From Lachnospiraceae bacterium AC2028 (GTDB lineage: Bacteria > Bacillota > Clostridia > Lachnospirales > Lachnospiraceae), in contig JNJD01000002.1 in assembly GCA_000702685.1 (NCBI GenBank), positions 1-56,134 of the forward strand: a stretch of DNA of 56,134 bases, written 5' to 3'. Both the position numbers and the translations under genes were made by a program. Positions 42,775-50,558 of this stretch are shown in pieces (position 1 is the stretch's first letter; each line of letters begins with the position of its first letter). The notes under the pieces were generated by a model, which was not told the origin of the DNA, did no database searches, and was given only the letters and a program-made list of their open reading frames with translations.

Positions 42775-44100
42775 ATGCTTGATAAGGCATCGGAATTGAT
42801 ATTCGGGATGATTTCCGCCCTTAAGGGAAAAGAACCCGATAAGTCGATCGTAAAAAAGCTGGTCTATCTGCATCCTTCCGGGGATATCGGGGCTTTATAC
42901 AGGGATTTTTGCATGCGAAGGATCAGGCTGGCCCTGCTTATGCTGCTTTCCGGGCTGGTACTGGGACTGTTTATGAAGATCTCCGTCATGAACGAAAAGA
43001 GTGTTCCGGACAATGGGTTTGAACGGAGCGAGTGGAGCGGGAAAAAGCAGCGCCTCGAGCTTTATGCGATATCCGGGGACAGAAAAACGGAGATAGATGT
43101 CACGCTTGATGTCAGAGAACCGGGCCCGGATGAACTGGACTCATATTCGGAGAAATTTGAAGAGGATATACGGGTACTCATACTTGGAGAAAATGCGGAT
43201 GCTGACCATATATGCAGCGACCTGCTCCTTAAGGAGAAATATGACGGTTATCCCTTTAAATGCACATGGAGATCCTCGGATCCCAAGCTGATAAGTGCAT
43301 ACGGAGGGAGGGTAAATACGTCATCGGAGGGTGAAGTCACTTTGACGCTTACCTATTCGTACGGGGATTACGTAAAAAAACTGGATCTTCCGGTTTATGT
43401 TGTGCGGCCCGAAATGACGGATGAAGAGCTGTTCGGAGAGAGGCTTGAGGATTATCTTTCCCTCAGCCAGGAAGAGACCCGTGAAGTGAAGATGTGGAAT
43501 CTGCCTTCCGAATATGACGGACAAAAGCTTCGTTGGGAATACCGGGTTGAAGATGACAGTTTTATGATCTTTGCCGTATTTGCGACGGTGGCTGCAGTCA
43601 TATATATGGCTTCGGAAAAGGATCTTTCATCGAAAGCCGGGAAGAAAAAGGAAAACATGAAAGCAAGCTATCCGAAGATCCTGAGGCAGCTGGCCCTGTA
43701 CATAGGTGCGGGCATGACCGTAAAAGCCGCATTTTCCAGGATCGCCGAAGATGCGCCGGAAAAAAGCGAAGAATTCATATTTGAGGAGATGAAGATCGCA
43801 TGTCTCGAAATGAGCAAAGGCATCGGCGAAATACAGGTATATGAAAGATTCGGGAAGAGGACCGGACTGAGCGAATATATAAAGCTTTCGGGACTTCTTT
43901 CACAGAATCTGAAACGGGGAAATCCTGAATTTCTGATAAGGCTGAAGGAAGAAGCATATTCGTCAATGCATGAAAAGGTGCTGGAATCCAGGAAAGCCGG
44001 AGAGAAAGCCCAGACAAAGCTTCTGGTACCAATGATGATGATGCTTGCCGTTGTTATGGTGATGATAATGATACCGGTAATGACCGGAATAAAGATATAA
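42775..44100 (+). CDS. tadC: Tad platform protein TadC-like with large inserted domain
   Basis: 441 residues, GGAGGG upstream. The C-terminal half (about 290-440) matches a T2SSF region (LRQLALYIGAGMTVKAAFSR, KLSGLLSQNLKRGNPEFLIR) followed by a hydrophobic end MMMMLAVVMVMIMIPVM. The N-terminal part has a transmembrane helix at about 52-72, then about 180 residues of hydrophilic sequence (75-255) and a second helix at about 262-278. The insert would be outside the cell membrane. It looks beta-rich (TCTWRSSDPKLISAYGG-like strands suggest an Ig-like fold), which ordinary TadC lacks. Its role is unknown. It starts three bases after tadB. Confidence 0.8.
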   Translation: MLDKASELIFGMISALKGKEPDKSIVKKLVYLHPSGDIGALYRDFCMRRIRLALLMLLSGLVLGLFMKISVMNEKSVPDNGFERSEWSGKKQRLELYAISGDRKTEIDVTLDVREPGPDELDSYSEKFEEDIRVLILGENADADHICSDLLLKEKYDGYPFKCTWRSSDPKLISAYGGRVNTSSEGEVTLTLTYSYGDYVKKLDLPVYVVRPEMTDEELFGERLEDYLSLSQEETREVKMWNLPSEYDGQKLRWEYRVEDDSFMIFAVFATVAAVIYMASEKDLSSKAGKKKENMKASYPKILRQLALYIGAGMTVKAAFSRIAEDAPEKSEEFIFEEMKIACLEMSKGIGEIQVYERFGKRTGLSEYIKLSGLLSQNLKRGNPEFLIRLKEEAYSSMHEKVLESRKAGEKAQTKLLVPMMMMLAVVMVMIMIPVMTGIKI

Positions 44101-44113
44101 GGAGGATGAACAG

Positions 44114-44290
44114 ATGATGAGATTAAAAGGATTTGGGGATTTTATCAAAGAAGACGACGGGATGGGGACCGTGGAGGTGATACTCATAATCGTTGTGCTT
44201 GTCGGACTTGTGATCATTTTCAAGAGCAGGATCACGGAGATCGTTGAGAATCTCTTTGACAAGATCACCACCCAGACTGATTCGGTATGA
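44114..44290 (+). CDS. Flp-type type IVb pilin, small
   Basis: 58 residues, too short for standard length filters. AAGGAGGAT-like site precedes the ATG at 44114. The pilin-type processing site is G16-M17 followed by E21 at +5 (DDGMGTVE), then the hydrophobic helix VILIIVVLVGLVIIF, as in Flp pilins. Prepilin peptidase would remove the first 16 residues. This would be the main filament subunit. The next gene starts on its stop (ATGA overlap). A second methionine follows directly and might be the start. Confidence 0.85.
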   Translation: MMRLKGFGDFIKEDDGMGTVEVILIIVVLVGLVIIFKSRITEIVENLFDKITTQTDSV

Positions 44291-45849
44291 CCGGAACGAA
44301 AAAGTGCGGAGGTTATCTGACGGTCTATATGAGTCTGACACTGGCGGTGCTTTTGAGTCTGTGTATGACCATGATCGAAGGGGCCAGAAGGAGTGCGATG
44401 AGAATGCAGGCCGAAGTCATAACCGACACCGCAATGAGAAGCGTGCTCGCCGAGTATCACAGGGAACTGATGCGTCAATACAACATATTTGCCGTTGATT
44501 CGTCCTATGGAACATCGGAATCCGGGATCGGACAGACTTCAATGCACTTTAAGAAATATATGGATCTGAATTATAACCCCGATGTCTCTATGCCGTGGCT
44601 TGATTACAGGGATTTTATAGGCGCTTATCCGGAGAGCGCCCGGATAGAAGCCGTCAGTTACCTGACGGACGGATCCGGTGCGGTGTTCAGGTCTTGTGCC
44701 GTAGATGCGATCAAAGATGACCTCGGACTGGCAATGGCCGAGGAGGTTATAGGCTGGGCAACAAGTACGGAACTTACCGCAGCTGACCAAATGGATGTGC
44801 AGGGGGAGCTTAGTTCCGGAAACGCATCGGTAGCCCTTGCCGCCGCAGGCGAAAGAAGCAGAAGAGAATCCGAGACAGAAGCGAAGCAAAGTGAGTACGA
44901 GGAAGCGTGCAAGGCGGCGGAAGAAGCCGGAGAGGAAGCTCCTTCCGCCCCGGAGCTTCCGGCTCTTCCCGAACAATACAATTCTCCGGTCAGCGGTATA
45001 GCCGGGAGCGTGAATTCGGGAATACTCGGGTATGTTGTCGATGATCCGGAAAATCTGTCGAGAAGACAGATCGATCTGAATGCGATCCTTTCGGGGAGAG
45101 CGGCCGCGGGAGATATCAGTTCGGGATCGATCGAAAGCGGATCCTCAGATGACGGGATAGCGGATGAAGCGCTGGATAAAGCACTTTTCGGGGAATATCT
45201 GATGAGATATATGGGCAGATACGGCGCAACCGATGATTCGGATGCCATGTGGTACCAGATCGAATATCTTATCGCAGGCAAAGAAAACGACACTGAAAAC
45301 CTGAACAGTGTGGCCATGAGGATCTTAGGGATAAGAGCCGGCCTGGACTTCATATATCTTGAGACGGATGCTTCCAAAAAGGCTGATGCGGAGCTCCTCG
45401 CGGAAGGTATATGCGCGGTCTGTCTGATCGAGGATATGGCACCCGCTCTCACACATGTCATATTGCTGGCCTGGGCGCTGGCTGAGGGAAGATATGATAC
45501 CCGGGTCCTTATGTCCGGAGGAAAGATACCGTTTATCAAGGATTCATCAACCTGGCATTCCGATATGTGGAACGCTCTGTCGGGTGTGGATCCGGGTCCG
45601 TTTACGGGTACGGAGACCGGTCTTGAATATAAGGATTATCTCCGGATCTTTATGTTCATGACGGACACGGACAAACTGACTGTGAGGGCAATGGATATCA
45701 TCGAGTCTGATATCAGGCTCAGCAGCGGAAATGAACATTTCCGGATGGATGCATGCATGGAGACGATCGAATGCAGTGCATTGATAAAAAGTCCGTTCGG
45801 AAGCAGTGTGAATATCAGGCGAAGGCTCGGATACCGGGCTCAATTATGA
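44287..45849 (+). CDS. DUF5702-type Tad-locus protein
   Basis: 520 residues, overlapping the pilin gene by four bases. An N-terminal hydrophobic segment at about 11-30 (LTVYMSLTLAVLLSLCMTMI) is followed by a large outside region. Its start and the NIFAVDSSYGTSESG-like block resemble DUF5702, seen in Clostridia next to TadE genes. The middle (about 200-290) is low-complexity and Glu/Ala/Ser rich, with helical and coil segments. It may be a surface-exposed minor component of the pilus. No enzyme motif is visible. The next gene starts at its stop codon. Confidence 0.75.
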   Translation: MTGTKKCGGYLTVYMSLTLAVLLSLCMTMIEGARRSAMRMQAEVITDTAMRSVLAEYHRELMRQYNIFAVDSSYGTSESGIGQTSMHFKKYMDLNYNPDVSMPWLDYRDFIGAYPESARIEAVSYLTDGSGAVFRSCAVDAIKDDLGLAMAEEVIGWATSTELTAADQMDVQGELSSGNASVALAAAGERSRRESETEAKQSEYEEACKAAEEAGEEAPSAPELPALPEQYNSPVSGIAGSVNSGILGYVVDDPENLSRRQIDLNAILSGRAAAGDISSGSIESGSSDDGIADEALDKALFGEYLMRYMGRYGATDDSDAMWYQIEYLIAGKENDTENLNSVAMRILGIRAGLDFIYLETDASKKADAELLAEGICAVCLIEDMAPALTHVILLAWALAEGRYDTRVLMSGGKIPFIKDSSTWHSDMWNALSGVDPGPFTGTETGLEYKDYLRIFMFMTDTDKLTVRAMDIIESDIRLSSGNEHFRMDACMETIECSALIKSPFGSSVNIRRRLGYRAQL

Positions 45850-46913
45850 AAAGGAACAGGGCAGAGATGTCTTTTTTATGCGGGATGCTTTCTTTCCAAC
45901 ACAACATCATAAGAAAGAGGTTTCCTTCTCCGGGACGAAAACAACTACTGCCTCAGATCATTTCCCGCATAGAAAAGACATCTCTGCTTGGCGGCAGCAT
46001 GACTGTCGAAGCGGCTGTCGTGCTGCCCGTGTTTCTGTTCTTTTTCATAAACCTTTCTGCATCTCTCGAGATGATAAGACTGTACGGAAATCTCGAATAT
46101 GCTCTTCACAGTGCCGGCAATGAAGTCTGTTTATACGGAAGTCTTCTGACCGATCCGATGAAGGATCTGGGAATGACGGGACATATCGGGGCGGCCGGTT
46201 CGGGGGGCTCCTCCGAGGCCGTGAGTGAGCCGGGCTCCGCAACAGGTTCCGGTGGGGAAGATTCTTCCGGAGCAGGGAATTCATCGCAGGAAGATATAAA
46301 CAGTATTCTGGAGATGGCTGAAGGTACGGCGATTTCATATACATATGTCAGATACAGGATGATCGATGAACTTGGGGAGGATTATCTGAACTCTTCACCG
46401 CTGACGAACGGGACAAACAGCTTAAATTTTTACGGCAGTTCCATAGATGCCGGAAATGACTGTATAGATATCAGACTTTCATACAGGGTGGGAACTCCTT
46501 TCGATATAGCCGGAATACGGTCGTTTATGATGGCGGGGAGATTTTACGGGCATCTGTGGAACGGATATGCGGTTTCCGGAAATGCGTCGGAAGAAGCTCA
46601 GGAACAGATCGTATATATCACCGAAAACAGTGAGGTATATCATCTTACGACTGCCTGCACCCATTTAAGATTGTCCGTCCGGGCCGTGGATTATGCCGAC
46701 GTGGGAGACGAAAGAAACAGGGGAGGGGGAAATTATTACCCCTGTGAGATATGTGCCCGGGGAGATGCACCCGGAACGGTATATATATGCTCTGAAGGAG
46801 ACAGATATCACTATGACGGGGAATGCTATACCCTGACGAGAACTTATACCGCGGTTCCCATATCGGAAGTGGCGGATTCCCGGAGACCGTGTTCAAGGTG
46901 CGGGGGAGGATGA
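45846..46913 (+). CDS. TadE-like pseudopilin with duplicated Cys/His motif
   Basis: 355 residues from the ATG at 45846, overlapping the previous stop. The pilin-like start is G50-S51 with E55 at +5 (GGSMTVEAAVVLPVF), preceded by about 50 basic residues. After a membrane helix (about 56-75), a Gly/Ser-rich linker (about 115-155) leads to a globular part. The C terminus holds two similar units, YHLTTACTHLRL ending PCEICARG, and YHYDGECYTLTRT ending PCSRCGG. Each pairs a histidine and cysteine with a CxxC, so zinc or other metal binding is likely but unproven. TadE proteins help build or stabilise the pilus. Confidence 0.8.
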   Translation: MKRNRAEMSFLCGMLSFQHNIIRKRFPSPGRKQLLPQIISRIEKTSLLGGSMTVEAAVVLPVFLFFFINLSASLEMIRLYGNLEYALHSAGNEVCLYGSLLTDPMKDLGMTGHIGAAGSGGSSEAVSEPGSATGSGGEDSSGAGNSSQEDINSILEMAEGTAISYTYVRYRMIDELGEDYLNSSPLTNGTNSLNFYGSSIDAGNDCIDIRLSYRVGTPFDIAGIRSFMMAGRFYGHLWNGYAVSGNASEEAQEQIVYITENSEVYHLTTACTHLRLSVRAVDYADVGDERNRGGGNYYPCEICARGDAPGTVYICSEGDRYHYDGECYTLTRTYTAVPISEVADSRRPCSRCGGG

Positions 46914-47374
46914 TGTATTTTTTCAAATTGATTCTTACAGTGCTTATGACAGTGTTGTCGGTTTTTGACATAAAAATGAGAAAAATTCCGGTCTGTCTGA
47001 TCATGCTCGGTATGGCCGGGGCGTTGCTGAGGGTGGCTGCAATCTTTCCGTGGGGCGGGCCTTCATCGGAACAGCAAAGGATCTTAACGGTTGCTCTGCT
47101 GGGGGCCCTTCCCGGAATTGCAATGACAGCATTGTCATATGTTTCCGGCAAAATAGGCAGAGGAGACGGACTGGTGACGGTCATGCTGGGAATGCTTTCG
47201 GATTGCTCGTTTGTGACACTCGCGTCATGCGTGGCGTGTATATCACTGGCTCTTTTCTCCGGGGTTCTGTTTGTATTTCACAGGGTGGGGAGAAATACCC
47301 GCATGCCGTATATACCTTTTTTGACCGGATCATATACGATACTCAGATTATTGCAGTGGAGGGCAGGCTGTTGA
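46910..47374 (+). CDS. Second prepilin peptidase of the Tad operon (A24)
   Basis: 154 residues starting in the last bases of the previous gene; GGGGGAGG directly before gives tight but usable spacing. Catalytic aspartates D20 in VFDIKMRKIP and D86 in GRGDGLV (GxGD). Hydrophobic segments throughout. It is shorter than TadV above and clearly diverged from it. It probably cleaves a distinct set of prepilins, for example the TadE-like proteins, or is redundant. Two A24 genes within one Tad operon are uncommon. The next gene starts at its stop codon with TTG. Confidence 0.83.
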   Translation: MMYFFKLILTVLMTVLSVFDIKMRKIPVCLIMLGMAGALLRVAAIFPWGGPSSEQQRILTVALLGALPGIAMTALSYVSGKIGRGDGLVTVMLGMLSDCSFVTLASCVACISLALFSGVLFVFHRVGRNTRMPYIPFLTGSYTILRLLQWRAGC

Positions 47375-47847
47375 TACGCGGGAAGTCTTTGGGAGGATAC
47401 ATGACCGTTGAGGCGGCACTTATTATGCCGATGGCGCTGGGAATAGTGATCCTGGTACTCCGGATATGGTTTTTCAGATATGACAGGGTTCTGCAGGATA
47501 TGGATACGTGCTCCGTGGTGGTAAGGTGCATGGAACAGCAGGATATGAATGCTGACGAAAGGGCAGCTTATGTCATTGAGCAGATGCAGGGAAGGTATAA
47601 GGATTCGTATATAGCATGGGATTTCGGAGAAGTATCCGCAACATGCAATGGAAACAGCGTGACATGCACCGTTACGGGAAGCGGCGGTCATATCTCAGGC
47701 ATCGCCGGACTGTGGGACGAGCCGGATGCCTACTCTGCGTCATCCGAAAGAAGCAGAACCGTGATACCGGAAACGTTTGTGATAAGAACATACAGAAAAG
47801 CACTCGGAGCGGGGGAATACATTTCGTCGCAGCTGAGTGAAGAATGA
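47371..47847 (+). CDS. TadE/TadF-like minor pseudopilin
   Basis: 158 residues, TTG start at 47371 with GGAGGG 7 bases upstream and TTGA overlap with the preceding gene. Pilin-type site: G9-Y10 and E14 at +5 (GGYMTVEAALIMP), then a hydrophobic helix at about 15-30. The remaining 125 residues (RVLQDMDTCSVVVRCMEQQD and on) are a small soluble domain containing about three cysteines. It is a shorter relative of the TadE-like protein upstream and probably a minor pilus subunit. Confidence 0.8.
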   Translation: MIRGKSLGGYMTVEAALIMPMALGIVILVLRIWFFRYDRVLQDMDTCSVVVRCMEQQDMNADERAAYVIEQMQGRYKDSYIAWDFGEVSATCNGNSVTCTVTGSGGHISGIAGLWDEPDAYSASSERSRTVIPETFVIRTYRKALGAGEYISSQLSEE

Positions 47848-47865
47848 AAAGAGAGAGGAGCCTAA

Positions 47866-49107
47866 ATGATCGTCAGTGAATATGTAAGAGGACTGAAGAA
47901 TAATTATGTACGTATAAGGGAGCTTGCCCTGCCGGATGAAAGGAAATATCAGTACTGCATTATGAAAAGGGGAGGGATAACGGGACTTCTGCCTTTTGAG
48001 ATCAGATACATAGATTCCGATGCGTATATGTATTACGACATAACGTCCAGACAGAATATCAGTACCCTGTATTCCAAAAAGCCTCTGGACAGAAATTGGG
48101 TCCTGTCTTTTTTCTCATCAATGAAAAGGATCCGAAACGAAGCCGCCCGTTTTCTTCTGGACCCCTCAAACCTTATATGGAATCCCGGAAACGTATATCA
48201 GGATCTGAAATCCGGAGGCTTCGGGTATCTCTATGTTCCGTATCTTGATGAAGACAACGGTTTTTCGGAGATGGTCGATTTCATCGTGGGTCACGTGGAT
48301 TATGCGGATGAAGAGCTCGTCAAATGCGTATATACGGTGGCCGAGCAGTATAAAACAGGCGGAGATGCATATATCGACGAAAAGATCTATTCGGATGTTG
48401 AAGAACTGAAAGATACTTTGTCCGGGGCAAAGCATAAAGATATGGGTGCAGAGATCGGAGAGTCCGAAAAGGAAGAAACCACCCCGGCTTTGGATCGCAG
48501 TAAGGATATGAGGGCCATATATTCCTGTTCTGAGGCGATAGGAGACGGGTTCACCGATTTCTGGGAAAGGCCAACCCTGCTTCAGCCAGAGGAAAAAAGG
48601 AGGGATAAAGCCTCAGTCACTGAGGGTGATGCAAAAAGCGGAGGCATCATCTCATTCTTTTCCAGGATACGTAACAAGGACCGGAAACTCAGAAAGGAGT
48701 ATGAGTTTGAAAGTGAGGAAGAACCCGCCGTTGCCGAGGAAATGGTCTACAGTGACGCGGAAAAACCGGATGATGAAGATTCGGAAGGGACGGTGTTTGT
48801 GGATCTTTCCGCCGATGACGGAACAAGGCATCTGAACGCGGAAGACGGAAGCTGTCTTTGTAGCCTGAACGGTGAGAGTGTCGTTATAGGCAAGAAAGGC
48901 GAAGATGCCGATCTGGTCATAGATGAGAAGGAGATAAGCAGGATGCATGCCCGGATATTTCTCAAGGACAGTGACTACTATGTCGAAGATCTCAATTCCA
49001 CCAACGGAACCTTTAAGAACGGCGTCAGGCTGAAGCCTTACGAACAGAAGAAACTGTCCAAGGGTGATGAGATCAGGCTCGCGACCAAAAAGCTGATATT
49101 TACATGA
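47866..49107 (+). CDS. DUF6382 protein with C-terminal FHA domain
   Basis: 413 residues with AGAGAGGAG before the ATG. The N-terminal about 190 residues match the DUF6382 type (YYDITSRQNISTLYSKKPLD), found at the ends of Tad loci. A Glu/Lys-rich linker follows (about 190-310). The FHA domain at about 325-410 has the phosphothreonine-binding pattern: VIGKKGEDADLVI, ISRMHARIF and DLNSTNGTFKNGVRL. FHA domains read threonine phosphorylation, so pilus function may be tied to Ser/Thr kinase signalling, though no kinase gene is present here. Last gene of the Tad operon. Confidence 0.85.
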   Translation: MIVSEYVRGLKNNYVRIRELALPDERKYQYCIMKRGGITGLLPFEIRYIDSDAYMYYDITSRQNISTLYSKKPLDRNWVLSFFSSMKRIRNEAARFLLDPSNLIWNPGNVYQDLKSGGFGYLYVPYLDEDNGFSEMVDFIVGHVDYADEELVKCVYTVAEQYKTGGDAYIDEKIYSDVEELKDTLSGAKHKDMGAEIGESEKEETTPALDRSKDMRAIYSCSEAIGDGFTDFWERPTLLQPEEKRRDKASVTEGDAKSGGIISFFSRIRNKDRKLRKEYEFESEEEPAVAEEMVYSDAEKPDDEDSEGTVFVDLSADDGTRHLNAEDGSCLCSLNGESVVIGKKGEDADLVIDEKEISRMHARIFLKDSDYYVEDLNSTNGTFKNGVRLKPYEQKKLSKGDEIRLATKKLIFT

Positions 49108-49137
49108 TGATAACCGAAAAGAATGACAAACCAAAAC

Positions 49138-49157
49138 TTTCGACTAATTCGTCGAAA
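49138..49157 (+). promoter_or_regulatory. Palindromic operator upstream of the toxin-antitoxin genes
   Basis: TTTCGACTAATTCGTCGAAA, a perfect inverted repeat with 7-base arms and a 6-base centre. It lies just upstream of the -35 box, where antitoxins usually bind to repress their own operon. Confidence 0.6.
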
Positions 49158-49162
49158 ACTGC

Positions 49163-49191
49163 TTGTTGTGCATCTCTTATCATGCTATTCT
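49163..49191 (+). promoter_or_regulatory. Promoter of the toxin-antitoxin operon
   Basis: TTGTTG, 17-base spacer, TATTCT, about 27 bases before the antitoxin start. Confidence 0.5.
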
Positions 49192-49217
49192 TTAGGTACG
49201 AAAAGGAGGTGCATAAT

Positions 49218-49490
49218 ATGCCTACAATTGTACCTATATCGGATCTGAGAAATTACGGAAATGTGCTGGATAAAGTATCTCCCGGATCACCGGTCTATCT
49301 GACCAGAAACGGACACGGTGTATGTAGTATCCGCGATATGAAAGATGAAGAAAACTTTGAAAAGGCGGAAGCTATGATTAGGTTGTTATGCGAATTGAAT
49401 GCAGGTATCAGATCCGCAGAGGAAGAGGGCTGGATAGCGGAAGAAGAAGTTGAAGAGCATTTCCAAAATCGGAGGAATGAATGTAAGTGA
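49218..49490 (+). CDS. Type II antitoxin, Phd/YefM family
   Basis: 90 residues from the ATG at 49218, with AAGGAGG upstream. The N-terminal part MPTIVPISDLRNYGNVLDKV, then PVYLTRNGHG, is the DNA-binding fold of Phd/YefM antitoxins. The C-terminal part (about 45-90, Glu-rich) would cover the toxin. It neutralises the toxin encoded next and with it represses the promoter. The toxin start overlaps its stop codon. Confidence 0.85.
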   Translation: MPTIVPISDLRNYGNVLDKVSPGSPVYLTRNGHGVCSIRDMKDEENFEKAEAMIRLLCELNAGIRSAEEEGWIAEEEVEEHFQNRRNECK

Positions 49491-49801
49491 CATATAAGAT
49501 TCGTTATACGCCCGAAGCTATACGTGATATGGATCGTATATGGGATGATGTACTTGAAACTTCGAAAGATTACGATATAACAGCTAAATATCTTAAGGAG
49601 ATGCGGAATGCCATCTCAAAAAAGGGAAAAGCTCCAAAAACCGGAACACCATTATATTATTGTGGACTTTTTACCGGATATTATCATATAAGGTTCAAGG
49701 CATATACGGTCTTTTACAGGATAGAAGATGATCGCATGGAGGTTGCTCATGTGATCCCGGTCAAAAGAGATTATATGGTCATTCTTTTCGGAGAAGAATA
49801 G
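49487..49801 (+). CDS. Type II toxin, RelE/ParE family
   Basis: 104 residues, GTG start at 49487 overlapping the antitoxin stop. RelE/ParE fold: YKIRYTPEAIRDMDRIWDDV at the N terminus, then FTGYYHIRFKAYTVFYRIED and the C-terminal AHVIPVKRDYMVILFG. The family either cleaves mRNA at the ribosome (RelE) or poisons gyrase (ParE). Which applies here is not clear. The pair lies between the Tad operon and a metabolic operon, as mobile accessory modules often do. Confidence 0.85.
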   Translation: MTYKIRYTPEAIRDMDRIWDDVLETSKDYDITAKYLKEMRNAISKKGKAPKTGTPLYYCGLFTGYYHIRFKAYTVFYRIEDDRMEVAHVIPVKRDYMVILFGEE

Positions 49802-49802
49802 C

Positions 49803-49834
49803 AAATCCTCCCCAAGTCGGGGAGGATTTATGTT
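49803..49834 (+). terminator. Terminator-like hairpin after the toxin gene
   Basis: Perfect stem AAATCCTCCCC/GGGGAGGATTT with a 5-base loop. The tail has few T residues, so strength is uncertain. Confidence 0.6.
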
Positions 49835-49874
49835 ATAGTTAATTCCGTAGGGTTTTAGGGAGGCTTCGAGCGGA

Positions 49875-50534
49875 ATGTCAGAGAATAAACACTTCGACAA
49901 AGCACTTTCCGATATGAAGGACAACTTCGCCGGCAGGGGCGGTATCGCACATCTTGCCGACCTTGGTTATCCCGTTCTCGAGATACAGTCTTCCCTTGAT
50001 TTCCCGTTCCCTCTTGAAAAGATCGGAAGGGTCATGTGGGAACACTTTGTTTCCAATGAAACCATCCTCCTTAAAGCACCCGGTTCGGGCGCGGGCAAGG
50101 AGAATGCCACATATATCCGGAAGACCGACGCCTACGGAAGGCAGTCTTTTATCAGGACCGATATTTCGGATCCTGACAGGAAGGAAACCACCTGGACAAA
50201 GACGGTCCTGCGCATAGATCACGATATTTTTACCGTAAAACCCTCGCAGGACGAGAAGATAATCAGAACGTTTCTCAGGGAAAACTCCCACGGCGGGCCC
50301 GATTACGTAAGTCTTGATTTCGGAAGGCTCAAAAGCCGGAACGGCACCGAGTGGCTGACGCTTCTTTCGCTCCTGAAGGGCGATGAGAGGGACTATGTCA
50401 GCATAATGCCATGGGAAAACAGCATCACGAGCGTCTATCACCGGATAGATGACCGCATTATCAGGATGATGGACATGCTCGAAGGCACCAGTATGATGCC
50501 CGGGGTTTTTTATTTTGCTTCGGGGGATGTATAA
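49875..50534 (+). CDS. Conserved-looking protein of unknown function
   Basis: 219 residues with GGGAGG 14 bases before the ATG. No signal peptide or membrane segment, so soluble. Sequence is mixed alpha/beta with a motif KAPGSGAGKENATYIRK around 65-80 that loosely recalls a glycine-rich loop, though no GKT-type P-loop is present. I do not recognise a family. It is the first gene of a run leading to the flavodoxin-SCP2, HIT and fumarase genes and may share their transcript (24-base gap). Confidence 0.7.
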   Translation: MSENKHFDKALSDMKDNFAGRGGIAHLADLGYPVLEIQSSLDFPFPLEKIGRVMWEHFVSNETILLKAPGSGAGKENATYIRKTDAYGRQSFIRTDISDPDRKETTWTKTVLRIDHDIFTVKPSQDEKIIRTFLRENSHGGPDYVSLDFGRLKSRNGTEWLTLLSLLKGDERDYVSIMPWENSITSVYHRIDDRIIRMMDMLEGTSMMPGVFYFASGDV

Positions 50535-50558
50535 TCGAAGAGTCTGAAAGGAGTCTGT

